Below are positions 20,443-28,984 of a DNA stretch of 64,000 nucleotides, one piece after another. The position numbers and the translations under genes are program-made. Source of the DNA: Candidatus Planktophila sp. (GTDB lineage: Bacteria > Actinomycetota > Actinomycetes > Nanopelagicales > Nanopelagicaceae); the NCBI GenBank assembly GCA_009691135.1, contig SHVF01000001.1:33649-97648 (forward strand), given 5' to 3'. Position 1 is the stretch's first letter; every line of letters starts with the position of its first letter. A model generated the notes under the pieces. That model did no database searches, had not been told where the DNA came from, and saw only the letters and a program-made list of their open reading frames with translations.

Positions 20443-20523
20443 TGGTCACCGCCGGCCGACGGATCTAACGAAAGTGACACCGGGGAAGGGGTGTCACTGT
20501 CGGCTTTAGGTCGGCGGTGGCCA
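20443..20523 (-). other. Nested inverted repeats between mraZ and rsmH
   Basis: An inner perfect hairpin GTGACACC / GGTGTCAC (20474-20481 and 20490-20497, 8-nt loop) lies within an outer pair TGGTCACCGCCGGCCGAC (20443-20460) and GTCGGCGGTGGCCA (20510-20523). A second GTCGGC at 20499-20504 could compete for the same left arm. In the mRNA this lies after mraZ and ends about 57 nt before the rsmH start. No U-tract follows, so it is not an ordinary terminator. An attenuator-like or RNA-processing role is inferred. Confidence 0.6.
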
Positions 20524-20563
20524 CAAATGAGAGCGCTATTAAGTTGTTTTATTACCTTTCAAA

Positions 20564-20995
20564 CTAGAAGAGCCCGGGAAAGATCTCCTCTGAAACTTCA
20601 GCAAAGCCTTTTTCGCGATCTGTTAGATATGAATTCCATGAAGTGTTATCCCAAATTTCAACGCGAGTATTTGCGCCAATAACTACACAATCTTTTTCAA
20701 GTCCTGCATAAGTACGAAGTCCGGCAGGAATAGTTATGCGACCTTGGCGATCAGGAATTTCATCGTGTGCGCCCGCAAACATCACGCGCATGTAATCGCG
20801 AGCATTCTTTGATGTAACAGGTGCTTGGCGCAGTGTTTCGGTGATCGTTGCAAATTCTGAAGACGGGAAAACGTATAAGCAACGTTCTTGTCCCTTTGTA
20901 ATTACTAAGCCAGCAGAGAGCTCTTCGCGAAATTTTGCAGGAAGTATCAAGCGGCCTTTTTCATCAAGGCGTGGCTCGTGGGTGCCGAGAAACAT
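20564..20995 (-). CDS. mraZ: Transcriptional regulator MraZ
   Basis: 143 aa from ATG at 20995 ([15 protein letters not shown]), the canonical start and length; the ORF track adds 15 spurious residues. Two SpoVT/AbrB-like DNA-binding repeats are seen: [14 protein letters not shown] and [13 protein letters not shown]. MraZ represses the dcw operon by binding repeated TGGGN boxes at its own promoter, and such repeats are present upstream. A purine-rich AAGGGGG lies about 8 nt before the start. Confidence 0.96.
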   Translation of the reverse strand: MFLGTHEPRLDEKGRLILPAKFREELSAGLVITKGQERCLYVFPSSEFATITETLRQAPVTSKNARDYMRVMFAGAHDEIPDRQGRITIPAGLRTYAGLEKDCVVIGANTRVEIWDNTSWNSYLTDREKGFAEVSEEIFPGLF

Positions 20996-21034
20996 TTTCT
21001 TAGCCCCCTTCCCCGAGGACTCTTGAGGGGGAAA

Positions 21035-21103
21035 TCCCACTTAATCCCCCACTTTACTCCACTTTACTCCTTTTTCAACCACCCTCCGCCATTAATCTCC
21101 CAC
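21035..21103 (-). promoter_or_regulatory. mraZ (dcw) promoter with MraZ-box-like repeats
   Basis: On the minus strand: -35 TTGAAA (21078-21073), 16-bp spacer, -10 TAAAGT (21056-21051). GTGG repeats ending at 21062 (GTGGAG), 21052 (GTGGG) and 21040 (GTGGGA) overlap the -10 and the start region with 10- and 12-bp steps; another GTGGGA ends at 21103. MraZ is known to bind TGGG-type direct repeats with about one helical turn spacing, so autoregulation is predicted. Confidence 0.6.
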
Positions 21104-21124
21104 CGCCTCCCCTTCTTGGGGATG

Positions 21125-21161
21125 AAAAAAACCCCCACCGATCTCGGCAAGGGCTGGGGAG
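21125..21161 (-). terminator. Intrinsic terminator after the DUF3040 gene
   Basis: Minus-strand CTCCCCAGCC ... GGTGGGGG folds into a G/C-rich stem and is followed directly by TTTTTTT. It separates the DUF3040 transcript from the dcw promoter that begins just downstream. Confidence 0.75.
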
Positions 21162-21175
21162 TTATGCGTTATAAA

Positions 21176-21538
21176 TTAGCCATTATTGCGCTGGTCCCAT
21201 CGATCTTCTAAGCCCTTTGTGAAGCCTTGGCCAAATGAGCGGCGAGCGCGTTTTGGGGTTTTGCCAGCCTTTGCACCAGCGTTAACCAAGCCGTTTACGA
21301 GAAGAATTACGCCGACCAGGGCCACGATGAAGCCTCCCACCCCAACCAAAGTCAGCTGAGCAATTAGACCGGCGAAGAGAATTGAGAAGCCACCTAGTAC
21401 AAAGGCGATGGCAATACCGATGGATGCGCCTATGCGGGTGCGAGAGCCATTTAAGGTCGAGACTAGACGTGGGTCATCGACAGATAGCGCCTCTTCCATC
21501 TCGGCTAGTAGGCGTTGTTCGCGCTCAGATAGTGCCAT
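21176..21538 (-). CDS. DUF3040 family membrane protein
   Basis: 120 aa from ATG at 21538 (MALSEREQRLLAEMEEAL); the 16 extra ORF-track residues lack family similarity. The N-terminus is the DUF3040 signature, followed by two hydrophobic segments (~residues 45-90) and a basic C-terminus (GKTPKRARRSFGQGF). The family is actinobacterial and often lies near mraZ or dinB; no function is established. It ends in a clear terminator upstream of mraZ. Confidence 0.9.
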   Translation of the reverse strand: MALSEREQRLLAEMEEALSVDDPRLVSTLNGSRTRIGASIGIAIAFVLGGFSILFAGLIAQLTLVGVGGFIVALVGVILLVNGLVNAGAKAGKTPKRARRSFGQGFTKGLEDRWDQRNNG

Positions 21539-21606
21539 GGCCCCACAATAGAACAACTTCGCGTGCGGTGCTAGTTGGTTGAACAACTAGTTCAGAGGGC
21601 ATGGTG

Positions 21607-22797
21607 CTAGTCGGCTCCATTCTCATCATCTTCAAGTCGTATTAACCGCCCCGGACGCACGCTGCCCCGCCCAAAGCGCGCCTTCGCCCGATCGATTCCG
21701 CTTTGCGCATCGCGCCAACCTTTCTCGCGCGCACCCAAGACAAGCTGTTCCGGTGAATCCTGCTGCAAGTTCTCAAGTGAAACCCCGACCAGACGCAACC
21801 GCGCACGTTCTATCTTTAAAGCAAGATAGAGGGATTTAACGACCGCATAAATTTCGTGGGTGCTATCTATGGGAAGTGCCAACGTCTTTGAGCGATTAAT
21901 AGTTGAGAAATCCGCAAAGCGCACCTTTATCGAAATGGTCTTTGCAAATAGCCCTTTCTCGCGCAGCCGAGCAGTTGATTTTTCAGTCATGCGCAGAAAC
22001 TCTTGCAATATCTCAATCGGATCATCTAAATCATTTGGAAAAGTTTCAGCAGAAGAGATGCTCTTATCTGGTTCTTCAGGTGTCACATCGCGATAGTCGC
22101 GCCCCCAGGCTAGTTCGTAAAGTGAAGCACCTGCAGCATCGCCCAGGGCTCGAATCAAAGTTGCTCGCGGTGTATTTGCGATATCTGCAACGGTGTGAAG
22201 ACCTAAGCGTTCTAGCTGTTCGGCAGTCTTTGGTCCGACCCCCCAAATCGCGCCAACTGGCAACGGATGCAGAAAAGTTAAAATACGATCAGTCGTTATC
22301 TCTAACATTCCATTTGGCTTGCAATTTTGTGATGCCAACTTGGCAATAAATTTAGATGGCGCAACACCGACCGAACAGGTTATGCCTTCCTCTTTTTCTA
22401 CGCGTGCCCGTATGGCAGTAGCAATCTCTCGACCTGTGCCCAATAGTTTACGCGCACCAGTGACATCTAAAAAAGCTTCATCAAGTGAAATCGGTTCTAC
22501 CAGTGGCGTATATGAATTAAATATTTGCATTACTCGTTCTGAAATTTCCGAATAGCGGTGATGATCGGGTGGAACAAATATCGCTTGCGGAGCCATACGT
22601 TGGGCGCGACCAACCGGCATCGCAGCGCGAATTCCAAATTTACGAGCCGCATAATTTGCAGATAAAACTACGCCGCGCGCACCTGCTCCGACAACAACTG
22701 CTTTGCCGCGAAGTTCGGGGTGATCGAGTTCGGCAACGGATGCATAAAAAGCATCCATATCTACATGCAAAATCGTAGATTCGATGGGCTCGTTCAT
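21607..22797 (-). CDS. dinB: DNA polymerase IV (Y family)
   Basis: 396 aa from ATG at 22797 (MNEPIESTILHVDMDAF), which overlaps the dnaE2 stop as ATGA. Translesion polymerase. Catalytic motifs are intact: HVDMDAFYASV (first metal Asp), PISLDEAFLDV (Asp-Glu), CSVGVAPSKFIAKLAS and the helix-hairpin-helix WGVGPKTAEQL. SPEQLVLG near the C-terminus may be a beta-clamp motif. Intact catalytic residues distinguish it from ImuB, the inactive Y-family partner usual beside DnaE2. Third gene of the SOS operon. Confidence 0.95.
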   Translation of the reverse strand: MNEPIESTILHVDMDAFYASVAELDHPELRGKAVVVGAGARGVVLSANYAARKFGIRAAMPVGRAQRMAPQAIFVPPDHHRYSEISERVMQIFNSYTPLVEPISLDEAFLDVTGARKLLGTGREIATAIRARVEKEEGITCSVGVAPSKFIAKLASQNCKPNGMLEITTDRILTFLHPLPVGAIWGVGPKTAEQLERLGLHTVADIANTPRATLIRALGDAAGASLYELAWGRDYRDVTPEEPDKSISSAETFPNDLDDPIEILQEFLRMTEKSTARLREKGLFAKTISIKVRFADFSTINRSKTLALPIDSTHEIYAVVKSLYLALKIERARLRLVGVSLENLQQDSPEQLVLGAREKGWRDAQSGIDRAKARFGRGSVRPGRLIRLEDDENGAD

Positions 22798-25700
22798 TTC
22801 GCCGCTATCTCTAGTAATTTGCGTGACCACTTTTCATAAGCCTGGCGTAGATCCCATGCACCGCTGGCGTTGATAGAGATTCCGCGATCTCCGGTTCTGC
22901 GCGTTTTGCCACGGACTAACAATATGGATGAACCATAGAGAGTGGAAGCAAATCCCTCTTGGGCGCCAGAAAAGAATGTCGAATCGGTGCAGCCATAACC
23001 ATCATCGAGAGTTAGAAAGATAACGCGTCGCCCAGAACGAACTGGCGGCGTCTGCATCGCAACTTTTACACCCGCAACCAGTACTTCGCTCTGAGATCGC
23101 AGCGAAAGCAGATCCGCTGATTTAACTGCGCCGATGGCATTTAAAAATGGGGCATAAAATTCAAGCATATGGTGGGTGATATCCATACCTAAACGTTCGA
23201 CTTCGTTACGTACTTTCTCAGAAGCGCCCATTGGTGGCAGACCACTTGCTGCAAGGTCGGGGGGTGCAAAACCAAAGACCATCTGCGAACCTGCAACAGT
23301 TGCAACGGGTGAGCGAGTTAAATCAGATAAATGCAATAACAAATCACGATGATTAATTGCGCCATTATTTAAAGAATGCACTCGATCAAGTGCGCCAGTG
23401 AGAATTAAGGTTTCAATAACTGGGTGCGATGCACCAGATCTGCGGTAAAAATCCGATAGGTCTATATAGGGGCGCCCAGCAATAATCGAAGTGACTTCCT
23501 TATCGCTGATGCCCGAAACAGATGTCAACGCAATGCGAACATGGTCACAGCCTTTCTCATCCCTTTCTACGGTGTATTGCTCCCCGGAATAATTAATATC
23601 AAGAGGCGCTAAACCAACGCCAAGTTGGCGCGCTTCATCGATCATCAAACGCTTTGGATACATTCCAGGGTCATGGGTAAGAACGCCTGCAATAAACGCT
23701 GCGGGATGATGCGTCTTTAAATATGCAGATTGATAAGTGGGCAGCGCAAAAGCTGCGGCGTGTGCTTTACAGAAACCAAAGGATGCAAAGGCGCGCAGCA
23801 CATCCCAAATTTCGGTAACAATATTTAACTCATAACCGCGCGTCGTTGCGGCAGGAAAGAACCAGTCGCAGACTTCTTGTTGGCCATCGATACTGCCTAA
23901 AGCCCGCCGTTTTTCATCGGCGGCAGCCAGTGAGATACCAGTCATCGTGGCGATAATCGAGATCACTTGTTCGTGAAAGACAACCACACCTTCGGTTTCG
24001 GCCAAGATAGAATATAGATCAGGGTGAATTATCTGCGCTGGGTTCCAGCCATGGCGGGCGTTAAGAAATGGCCGAATCATGTCGGACTTAACTGGGCCAG
24101 GGCGAAAGAGTGAAATATCAATAATTAAATCTGTAAATGTTTTAGGGGCTAGCTTGCCAACTAGTTCGCGTTGTCCGGGGCTTTCAACTTGGAAGATACC
24201 TAAGGTATGCGTTGATTGAATTAAATTATAAGTTGGCTCATCATCTAGTGGCACTGCATCTATATCTAGATCAATTTCCTCTATCCGCTTTATCTCGTGC
24301 ACCGCATGTGCGATTGTCGATTGCATACGCACGCCGAGGATGTCTAGCTTAAGTAAGCCGATTTCTTCTACTCCATCTTTATCAAATTCCACCATCGGAT
24401 AACCGCTGGCGTTAAGTTGCACCGGTGCGCGATCTAAAAGTCCACCATCAGATAGAACAACTGCGCAGGGATGCATCGCAAGATGGCGCGGCAGGCCATC
24501 GAGGCGTTGCGCCAGCGAGATCGCCATCGCAGTAAGGGGCGCCGATAAATTAAGGCAGCGAAGTTCGGGAAGTGATTTAAGGGTCGCCTCAATATTTCGG
24601 GCACGGATATGTGGCAGTGATTTAGCGATTAGGTCTATTTCGATCGCAGGTAAACCCATTGCGGCGCCCACATCACGGATGGCATTTCGTGCACGGTAAG
24701 TATCGACCATTGAAACTGTGGCACAGCGCGAGATCGCCTGCGGTGATTGCCAATCGGTATCGCCATAACGCTTGAAGACCAGATCATAAATTTCTAAACG
24801 GCGCGCAGATTCAACATCTATATCAATGTCGGGTAGCGCTCTGCGTAGCGGAGAACAGAAACGTTCCATCAATAAACCATGCTGCATAGGGTCGACCCCT
24901 GAGATACCAAGTAGATGACAGATCAGAGAACCTGCACCGCTACCACGAGCTGCTACTCGAATATTTTTAGCACGCGCCATATCGGTTATATCTGCAACCG
25001 TTAAAAAATATGGTTCATAACCAAGCGTTGCAACCGTTGCTAACTCATCATCTAAACGCACCCGGGCTTTAGCGATTGTGGCCGAATCGTTATAGCGCCA
25101 ATTAATTCCTGATTCACAGCGAGTGCGCAGCAGAGCGCGTATTGAGTTAGCCGAATCGGCGCCGACTATGTGTGCTTCAGGTAAGTGAATGCCACCTAAA
25201 CCAAGATCGCGTTGCGGTGATAGGAGCGCGCGTTCGGCCCATTGGCGCGTTGTCTGTAGAAGTTCACGTGGTGTGCGCTCCCCTGCTGCGCGCGCTATTT
25301 CGGCGGCGAGTGAAACCATCTCATCGTTTGATTTTAAATATCCTTCTGCATTGCGACGTTCCAGATGGCGCTGATGCAACGGAACTAATTGGCGCGCACA
25401 ATCAAGAATGTCAGCAACCGGCCCATCGGCGGCATCGCGCATGCGCACCGCATTGGTTATTACTGCATCAATATCGTGATCGCGCGCAAAGATTAATGAG
25501 CGCCCAGCATGCGCTGTCGAAAAAGGCCCGTTGCCCGCAACCAGGTGTGAAACGCAATCAATAGCGTGGTCGCCAAAGAGTGGCCTAGTTTTATTAAATA
25601 TCTCAAGTGCTATGTCGCTGCGGTGCATAGCAAGTGCTTGGCTAACTGGTGATTCAGGGCCATGAAGCAAATGCAGTTGAGTTGAGTATTGGCTAAAGCG

Positions 25701-26075
25701 TTGTAGCAGATCTAAAGTCAGGATCGGTGTGCGATCTGCAGTGTTCATATTTAAGCCACTTAACAAACGCACCAAAGCGCGCCATCCCCCATCGCCATGT
25801 GCCAAGACGGTAACCCGCGGCAGATCTTTAGTAGGCGCACTTTTAATATTTGGATCTGCCAGTAAATCAATTGCCAGATTAATGCCGATAATTGGTGCGA
25901 TACCAAATTCCAGACATGCGCTAGCAAAACGAATTGCACCAGATAAACCATCGCGGTCTGTCAGAGCCAGCGCCGGTGATTCAAATTGCGCAGCCCGTTC
26001 TACAAGATCGCGCGGCTGCGTTGTTCCGTATTTAAGTGAGAAAGCACTTGATGTGCGCAGATGTATAAAACTCAT
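22794..26075 (-). CDS. dnaE2: Error-prone DNA polymerase III alpha subunit DnaE2
   Basis: 1093 aa. A C-family polymerase for damage-induced, mutagenic synthesis. N-terminal PHP domain (HLRTSSAFSLKYGTT, with HLR where replicative DnaE has HLH), polymerase palm with catalytic acids in PDIDIDVES (~residues 411-419), SLFRPGPVKSDM and FCKAHAAAFA, and a C-terminal OB region. Length and motifs match DnaE2 rather than DnaE1 (~1180 aa). Both ends overlap their neighbours as ATGA, giving a three-gene transcript behind a LexA box. Confidence 0.95.
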   Translation of the reverse strand: MSFIHLRTSSAFSLKYGTTQPRDLVERAAQFESPALALTDRDGLSGAIRFASACLEFGIAPIIGINLAIDLLADPNIKSAPTKDLPRVTVLAHGDGGWRALVRLLSGLNMNTADRTPILTLDLLQRFSQYSTQLHLLHGPESPVSQALAMHRSDIALEIFNKTRPLFGDHAIDCVSHLVAGNGPFSTAHAGRSLIFARDHDIDAVITNAVRMRDAADGPVADILDCARQLVPLHQRHLERRNAEGYLKSNDEMVSLAAEIARAAGERTPRELLQTTRQWAERALLSPQRDLGLGGIHLPEAHIVGADSANSIRALLRTRCESGINWRYNDSATIAKARVRLDDELATVATLGYEPYFLTVADITDMARAKNIRVAARGSGAGSLICHLLGISGVDPMQHGLLMERFCSPLRRALPDIDIDVESARRLEIYDLVFKRYGDTDWQSPQAISRCATVSMVDTYRARNAIRDVGAAMGLPAIEIDLIAKSLPHIRARNIEATLKSLPELRCLNLSAPLTAMAISLAQRLDGLPRHLAMHPCAVVLSDGGLLDRAPVQLNASGYPMVEFDKDGVEEIGLLKLDILGVRMQSTIAHAVHEIKRIEEIDLDIDAVPLDDEPTYNLIQSTHTLGIFQVESPGQRELVGKLAPKTFTDLIIDISLFRPGPVKSDMIRPFLNARHGWNPAQIIHPDLYSILAETEGVVVFHEQVISIIATMTGISLAAADEKRRALGSIDGQQEVCDWFFPAATTRGYELNIVTEIWDVLRAFASFGFCKAHAAAFALPTYQSAYLKTHHPAAFIAGVLTHDPGMYPKRLMIDEARQLGVGLAPLDINYSGEQYTVERDEKGCDHVRIALTSVSGISDKEVTSIIAGRPYIDLSDFYRRSGASHPVIETLILTGALDRVHSLNNGAINHRDLLLHLSDLTRSPVATVAGSQMVFGFAPPDLAASGLPPMGASEKVRNEVERLGMDITHHMLEFYAPFLNAIGAVKSADLLSLRSQSEVLVAGVKVAMQTPPVRSGRRVIFLTLDDGYGCTDSTFFSGAQEGFASTLYGSSILLVRGKTRRTGDRGISINASGAWDLRQAYEKWSRKLLEIAAK

Positions 26076-26353
26076 ACCTGTTTAACGATCCAAGAACCTG
26101 TGATCTCATCGCGTTCGAGTTCAAAGGTCTTGAGCGCACCGATTGGTGCAGCTTCTACTGTCCACAAAGCGCGAGCGCCATCATCAGGGCGATATATGCC
26201 ATCGCTTACGCGGTTCCACCAACCACCTGCTTCACACCAACGCGATAGAACAGTGTGGATGCGAAAGCGTTTTCCACGAAAGGTAAATTCGATAGGCGTT
26301 GCCGCTCCATCGGAAGTGACTTCATGAGCTGGTGTTACCTCTGGGACTGACAT
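26072..26353 (-). CDS. DUF6504 family protein of the dnaE2 operon
   Basis: 93 aa from ATG at 26353 (MSVPEVTPAHEV); the ORF track adds 52 residues that run through the LexA box. It shows a compact beta-rich pattern, FTFRGKRFRIHTVLSRW, WWNRVSDGIYR and FELERDEITGSWIVKQV. I recall this small actinobacterial family as a frequent neighbour of dnaE2 and Y-family polymerase genes; no activity is established. First gene of the SOS operon and translationally coupled to dnaE2 (ATGA). A role as accessory factor in translesion synthesis is inferred from context only. Confidence 0.8.
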   Translation of the reverse strand: MSVPEVTPAHEVTSDGAATPIEFTFRGKRFRIHTVLSRWCEAGGWWNRVSDGIYRPDDGARALWTVEAAPIGALKTFELERDEITGSWIVKQV

Positions 26354-26384
26354 TTTTACGGGCCTTTTGCCTTCCTGTGGATAT

Positions 26385-26400
26385 TCGAACAAGTGTTCGA
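26385..26400. promoter_or_regulatory. LexA (SOS) box
   Basis: TCGAACAAGTGTTCGA, a perfect match to the Gram-positive/mycobacterial SOS box TCGAAC-N4-GTTCGA. It lies 32 bp upstream of the DUF6504 start, so the DUF6504-dnaE2-dinB operon should be derepressed on DNA damage. Confidence 0.9.
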
Positions 26401-26452
26401 AAACTAGCCCAAGGCCCTGACATTGGCAAGACGCGCCCCTATCCACGCTCAA

Positions 26453-26485
26453 GATAGTTGAAAGTTCAACTATCTCCCCTACACT
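26453..26485 (+). promoter_or_regulatory. doxX promoter with 22-bp palindromic operator
   Basis: GATAGTTGAA-AG-TTCAACTATC (26453-26474) is a perfect palindrome with 10-bp arms. It contains the -35 TTGAAA (26458-26463); TACACT (26480-26485) follows after 16 bp as -10. Arm length and TTGAA/TTCAA core resemble MarR-family operators. Repression by a regulator coded outside the window is inferred. Confidence 0.7.
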
Positions 26486-26538
26486 TGCCTGAGTCAGAAC
26501 ACAGACCAATCAAAATAGAAAAACTAACAAGGAGATCC

Positions 26539-26967
26539 ATGGACGCAGTACTCGTAATCGGCCGAATTCTTTTCGCGCTTATCTTCATCACATCAGGAAT
26601 CGCTCACTTCGCAAAGCTGGAAATGATGACCGGCTATGCAAAGTACAAGAAGTTGCCTGCTGCAAAGATCGGCGTAATCGCAAGCGGTCTCTTCTTCCTT
26701 CTAGGCGGAATCTACGTAGCACTTGGCTTCTGGGTTGACCTCGGCGCGCTATTGCTCGCAATCACGTTGGTGCTTGCCGCGGTTATCTTCCATAACTTTT
26801 GGAAAGAGACAGATGCAACTACCAAGCAGAACGAAATGATCGCTTTCAACAAGGATCTAGCCCTTGCTGGCGCTTCCCTAATCATCTTCGCCATTATCTA
26901 CAGTGGCGCTGTTTCTGCTGATGCTTTCGGTCCACACATTGGAAACATCTCGTTCTTCAACAAGTAA
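26539..26967 (+). CDS. DoxX family membrane protein
   Basis: 142 aa from ATG at 26539, with AAGGAG 5 nt upstream; the ORF track's 27 extra residues cover the promoter. Four hydrophobic segments and the opening GRILFALIFITSGIAHFAK are typical of DoxX. Family members are small quinone-linked or redox-associated membrane proteins, some tied to thiol-oxidative stress; the exact reaction is unknown. It is a single-gene unit with its own operator-bearing promoter and a strong terminator. Confidence 0.88.
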   Translation: MDAVLVIGRILFALIFITSGIAHFAKLEMMTGYAKYKKLPAAKIGVIASGLFFLLGGIYVALGFWVDLGALLLAITLVLAAVIFHNFWKETDATTKQNEMIAFNKDLALAGASLIIFAIIYSGAVSADAFGPHIGNISFFNK

Positions 26968-26982
26968 GCAATCCCTTACGGC

Positions 26983-27010
26983 AAAGGGCTCCCAGAAATG
27001 GGGGCCCTTT
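26983..27010 (+). terminator. Hairpin terminator after doxX
   Basis: AAAGGGCTCCC (26983-26993) pairs over 11 bp, with one U-G pair, with GGGGGCCCTTT (27000-27010) across a 6-nt loop. The U-run is short (TTT inside the stem). It separates doxX from the downstream transporter gene. Confidence 0.7.
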
Positions 27011-27035
27011 CGCATTTCGGTGGCAGTATTAAGAA

Positions 27036-27776
27036 ATGGAGACCGCACTTGCGCTAATCGCCGGTGGATTTATCGGCGCCGTACTTGGCTTTGTTGGTGC
27101 AGGTGGCGCCATGCTCTCGGTTCCGATTCTGATGTACGGCTTTGGCTTTGATCCCAAACCAGCAACTACTGCTGCTCTTGCTGTTGTATTACTAGCAGCG
27201 CTTTCCGGGGTAATTCCCAAAGCAAGGAAGAAGCAAGTTCTCTATCGCGATGCCTTTGTGATTTGGGGTATCGGATCAATTACCAACTTAGGTTTTTCAT
27301 CGATCGTTGATCAAATACCGGATTCAGTTATTACAACTGGTTTTGCCGGCGTCTTGCTCTTGGCGGGTTCATCAATGCTGCGTCCACCAAAGCTCGATGA
27401 ACATAAACGAATGCCGCTTCCAGTGTTAATTCTTATGTCTTTGTTCATCGGAACAATAACTGGACTCTTTGGCATCGGTGGTGGATTTCTCGCAATCCCA
27501 GTTCTGGTTCTCTACTTTGGCACTCCGCAAATTGTGGCAGCTGGAACTTCGCTCTTAATTATCGCTGCTAACTCGCTGACTGCCTTCATCGGACATCGCT
27601 CGCAATGGGGCGATGTGCAATGGCATATCCCGATCTTGATGGGAGCATCCGCAATTGTCATTGCCCAAGTTGCATCACAACTCGCTCACAAGACCTCACC
27701 AGTTGTACTTCGCAAAGCGTTTGCCTACCTGCTCTTTGCGATCTCCATCTTTACCTTAATTCAAACTTATCTTTAA
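27036..27776 (+). CDS. Sulfite exporter TauE/SafE family permease
   Basis: 246 aa with about eight hydrophobic segments and the duplicated family motif: GFVGAGGAMLSVPIL near residue 15 and GLFGIGGGFLAIPVL near residue 145. The family moves sulfonates, sulfite or related organic anions; the substrate here is not determinable. No ribosome binding site; CAGTAT lies 6 nt before the ATG, so possibly leaderless. Its TAA overlaps the MFS gene's stop in a shared TTAA. Confidence 0.88.
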   Translation: METALALIAGGFIGAVLGFVGAGGAMLSVPILMYGFGFDPKPATTAALAVVLLAALSGVIPKARKKQVLYRDAFVIWGIGSITNLGFSSIVDQIPDSVITTGFAGVLLLAGSSMLRPPKLDEHKRMPLPVLILMSLFIGTITGLFGIGGGFLAIPVLVLYFGTPQIVAAGTSLLIIAANSLTAFIGHRSQWGDVQWHIPILMGASAIVIAQVASQLAHKTSPVVLRKAFAYLLFAISIFTLIQTYL

Positions 27777-28984
27777 GGCGTAACTTTCTTTATTCCGCGC
27801 GATAAATAACCCGTAAGAATTAACATCGCAACCGGATAGATCATGCCGATTGAAAGATTTGTGTATTGCGCAATAATTCCCGTAACAGTTGGACCAAAGA
27901 AGAAGCCAGCTATTCCGATGACGCCAACGCGCGAGATCGCAACTGCGGGTGCGATCCCAGGAGTCTTGCTCGCCGCCAAAATAAATGCCGGAAACATTGG
28001 ACCAATGCCAAGTCCTGCGGCAATGAAACCAATATTGACAATTATTAAGGCCGGGATTGGGTAGGTATCTGACATCGGAATTGCAATCAACATTGCGATC
28101 CCCCAGATAGCTCCACCTAAGTAACCACCTAATTGCACCAAACGCGCTGGCCCAAAATGATCTAGCGCGCGATCACCAAGGAAACGACTAACGATCATGG
28201 CCAGGGCAAAGGATGCAAAGGCAGATGCGTAAACACCTTTTTCATATCCCATTTCATCGCGCAATAAGATCGCGCCCCAATCACTTGCCGCACCCTCACC
28301 AACCAAACTAGAAAGCAAGCCAACGCCTAGCAACCAGAGCGGCATCACGCCTTTTCCAAATAGCGGAATTTTTGACTCGTGCTCTTCATCGCCTTTATGG
28401 CCATCAATCGTTCGTGGCAGTAAGTAATAAGCGGCTATCAAATAAGCAATAAGGGCAACTACGGCGATGGCAATCAAATTATCGCGCGGTGAAACATGGC
28501 GAGAAATAAGACCGCCGACTACGGTAGTTAAGAATGCACCGGTACTCCACATCGCATGAAATGAAGACATATGACGCCTACCTAAAATATTCTCGACAAC
28601 AGTGCCCTGAAAGTTGTAACACATATCAATTAGTGCATAACCAAAACCCATTGTGTAAAGCGTAAGAAATAAAGTCAGAGCGTTAGTTGCCAAACCCATG
28701 CCAGCCAGCCCGGCGGGCATAATAAAGACGCCCACAAAAATTGTCCGTTGAGAGCCATACATATGCATAAAACGCCCAGCTAATTGCGCACCCGTGATGG
28801 ATCCAAATGTGCTGCCCAATAAAACAAAGCCGAAGGCGCCATTTGATAACCCGATTGCATCTTTAATTTCCGGGATGCGAGGTACCCAACCCATCGAAAC
28901 CGTGCCGAGCAATAAGAAGCAGACCCATAAAGAATTGCGTGCTAATTTGGCACGATGTACTTGATCAAGTGCTCCGAGAGACAT
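27773..28984 (-). CDS. MFS transporter
   Basis: 403 aa from ATG at 28984 (MSLGALDQVHRAKLARN); the ORF-track start 11 codons upstream would lie inside ybaK. About 12 membrane segments, with the loop motif GAQLAGRFMHMYGSQR after segment 2. It resembles bacterial sugar-efflux-like or fucose-permease-like MFS proteins, but the substrate is not evident. TACCCT lies 6 nt before the ATG, implying leaderless mRNA from a promoter shared with ybaK. Confidence 0.85.
   Translation of the reverse strand: MSLGALDQVHRAKLARNSLWVCFLLLGTVSMGWVPRIPEIKDAIGLSNGAFGFVLLGSTFGSITGAQLAGRFMHMYGSQRTIFVGVFIMPAGLAGMGLATNALTLFLTLYTMGFGYALIDMCYNFQGTVVENILGRRHMSSFHAMWSTGAFLTTVVGGLISRHVSPRDNLIAIAVVALIAYLIAAYYLLPRTIDGHKGDEEHESKIPLFGKGVMPLWLLGVGLLSSLVGEGAASDWGAILLRDEMGYEKGVYASAFASFALAMIVSRFLGDRALDHFGPARLVQLGGYLGGAIWGIAMLIAIPMSDTYPIPALIIVNIGFIAAGLGIGPMFPAFILAASKTPGIAPAVAISRVGVIGIAGFFFGPTVTGIIAQYTNLSIGMIYPVAMLILTGYLSRGIKKVTP

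Noticed and set aside
22794-22797. dinB as ImuB
   Set aside because: The catalytic residues DMDAF and SLDEAF are intact, whereas ImuB lacks them.
25172-25564. Plus-strand ORF of 130 aa inside dnaE2
   Set aside because: Antisense to a well-conserved coding region and without recognisable domains.
26354-26509. 52-residue N-terminal extension of the DUF6504 ORF
   Set aside because: It runs through the LexA box and intergenic promoter region; the compact domain begins at the ATG at 26353.
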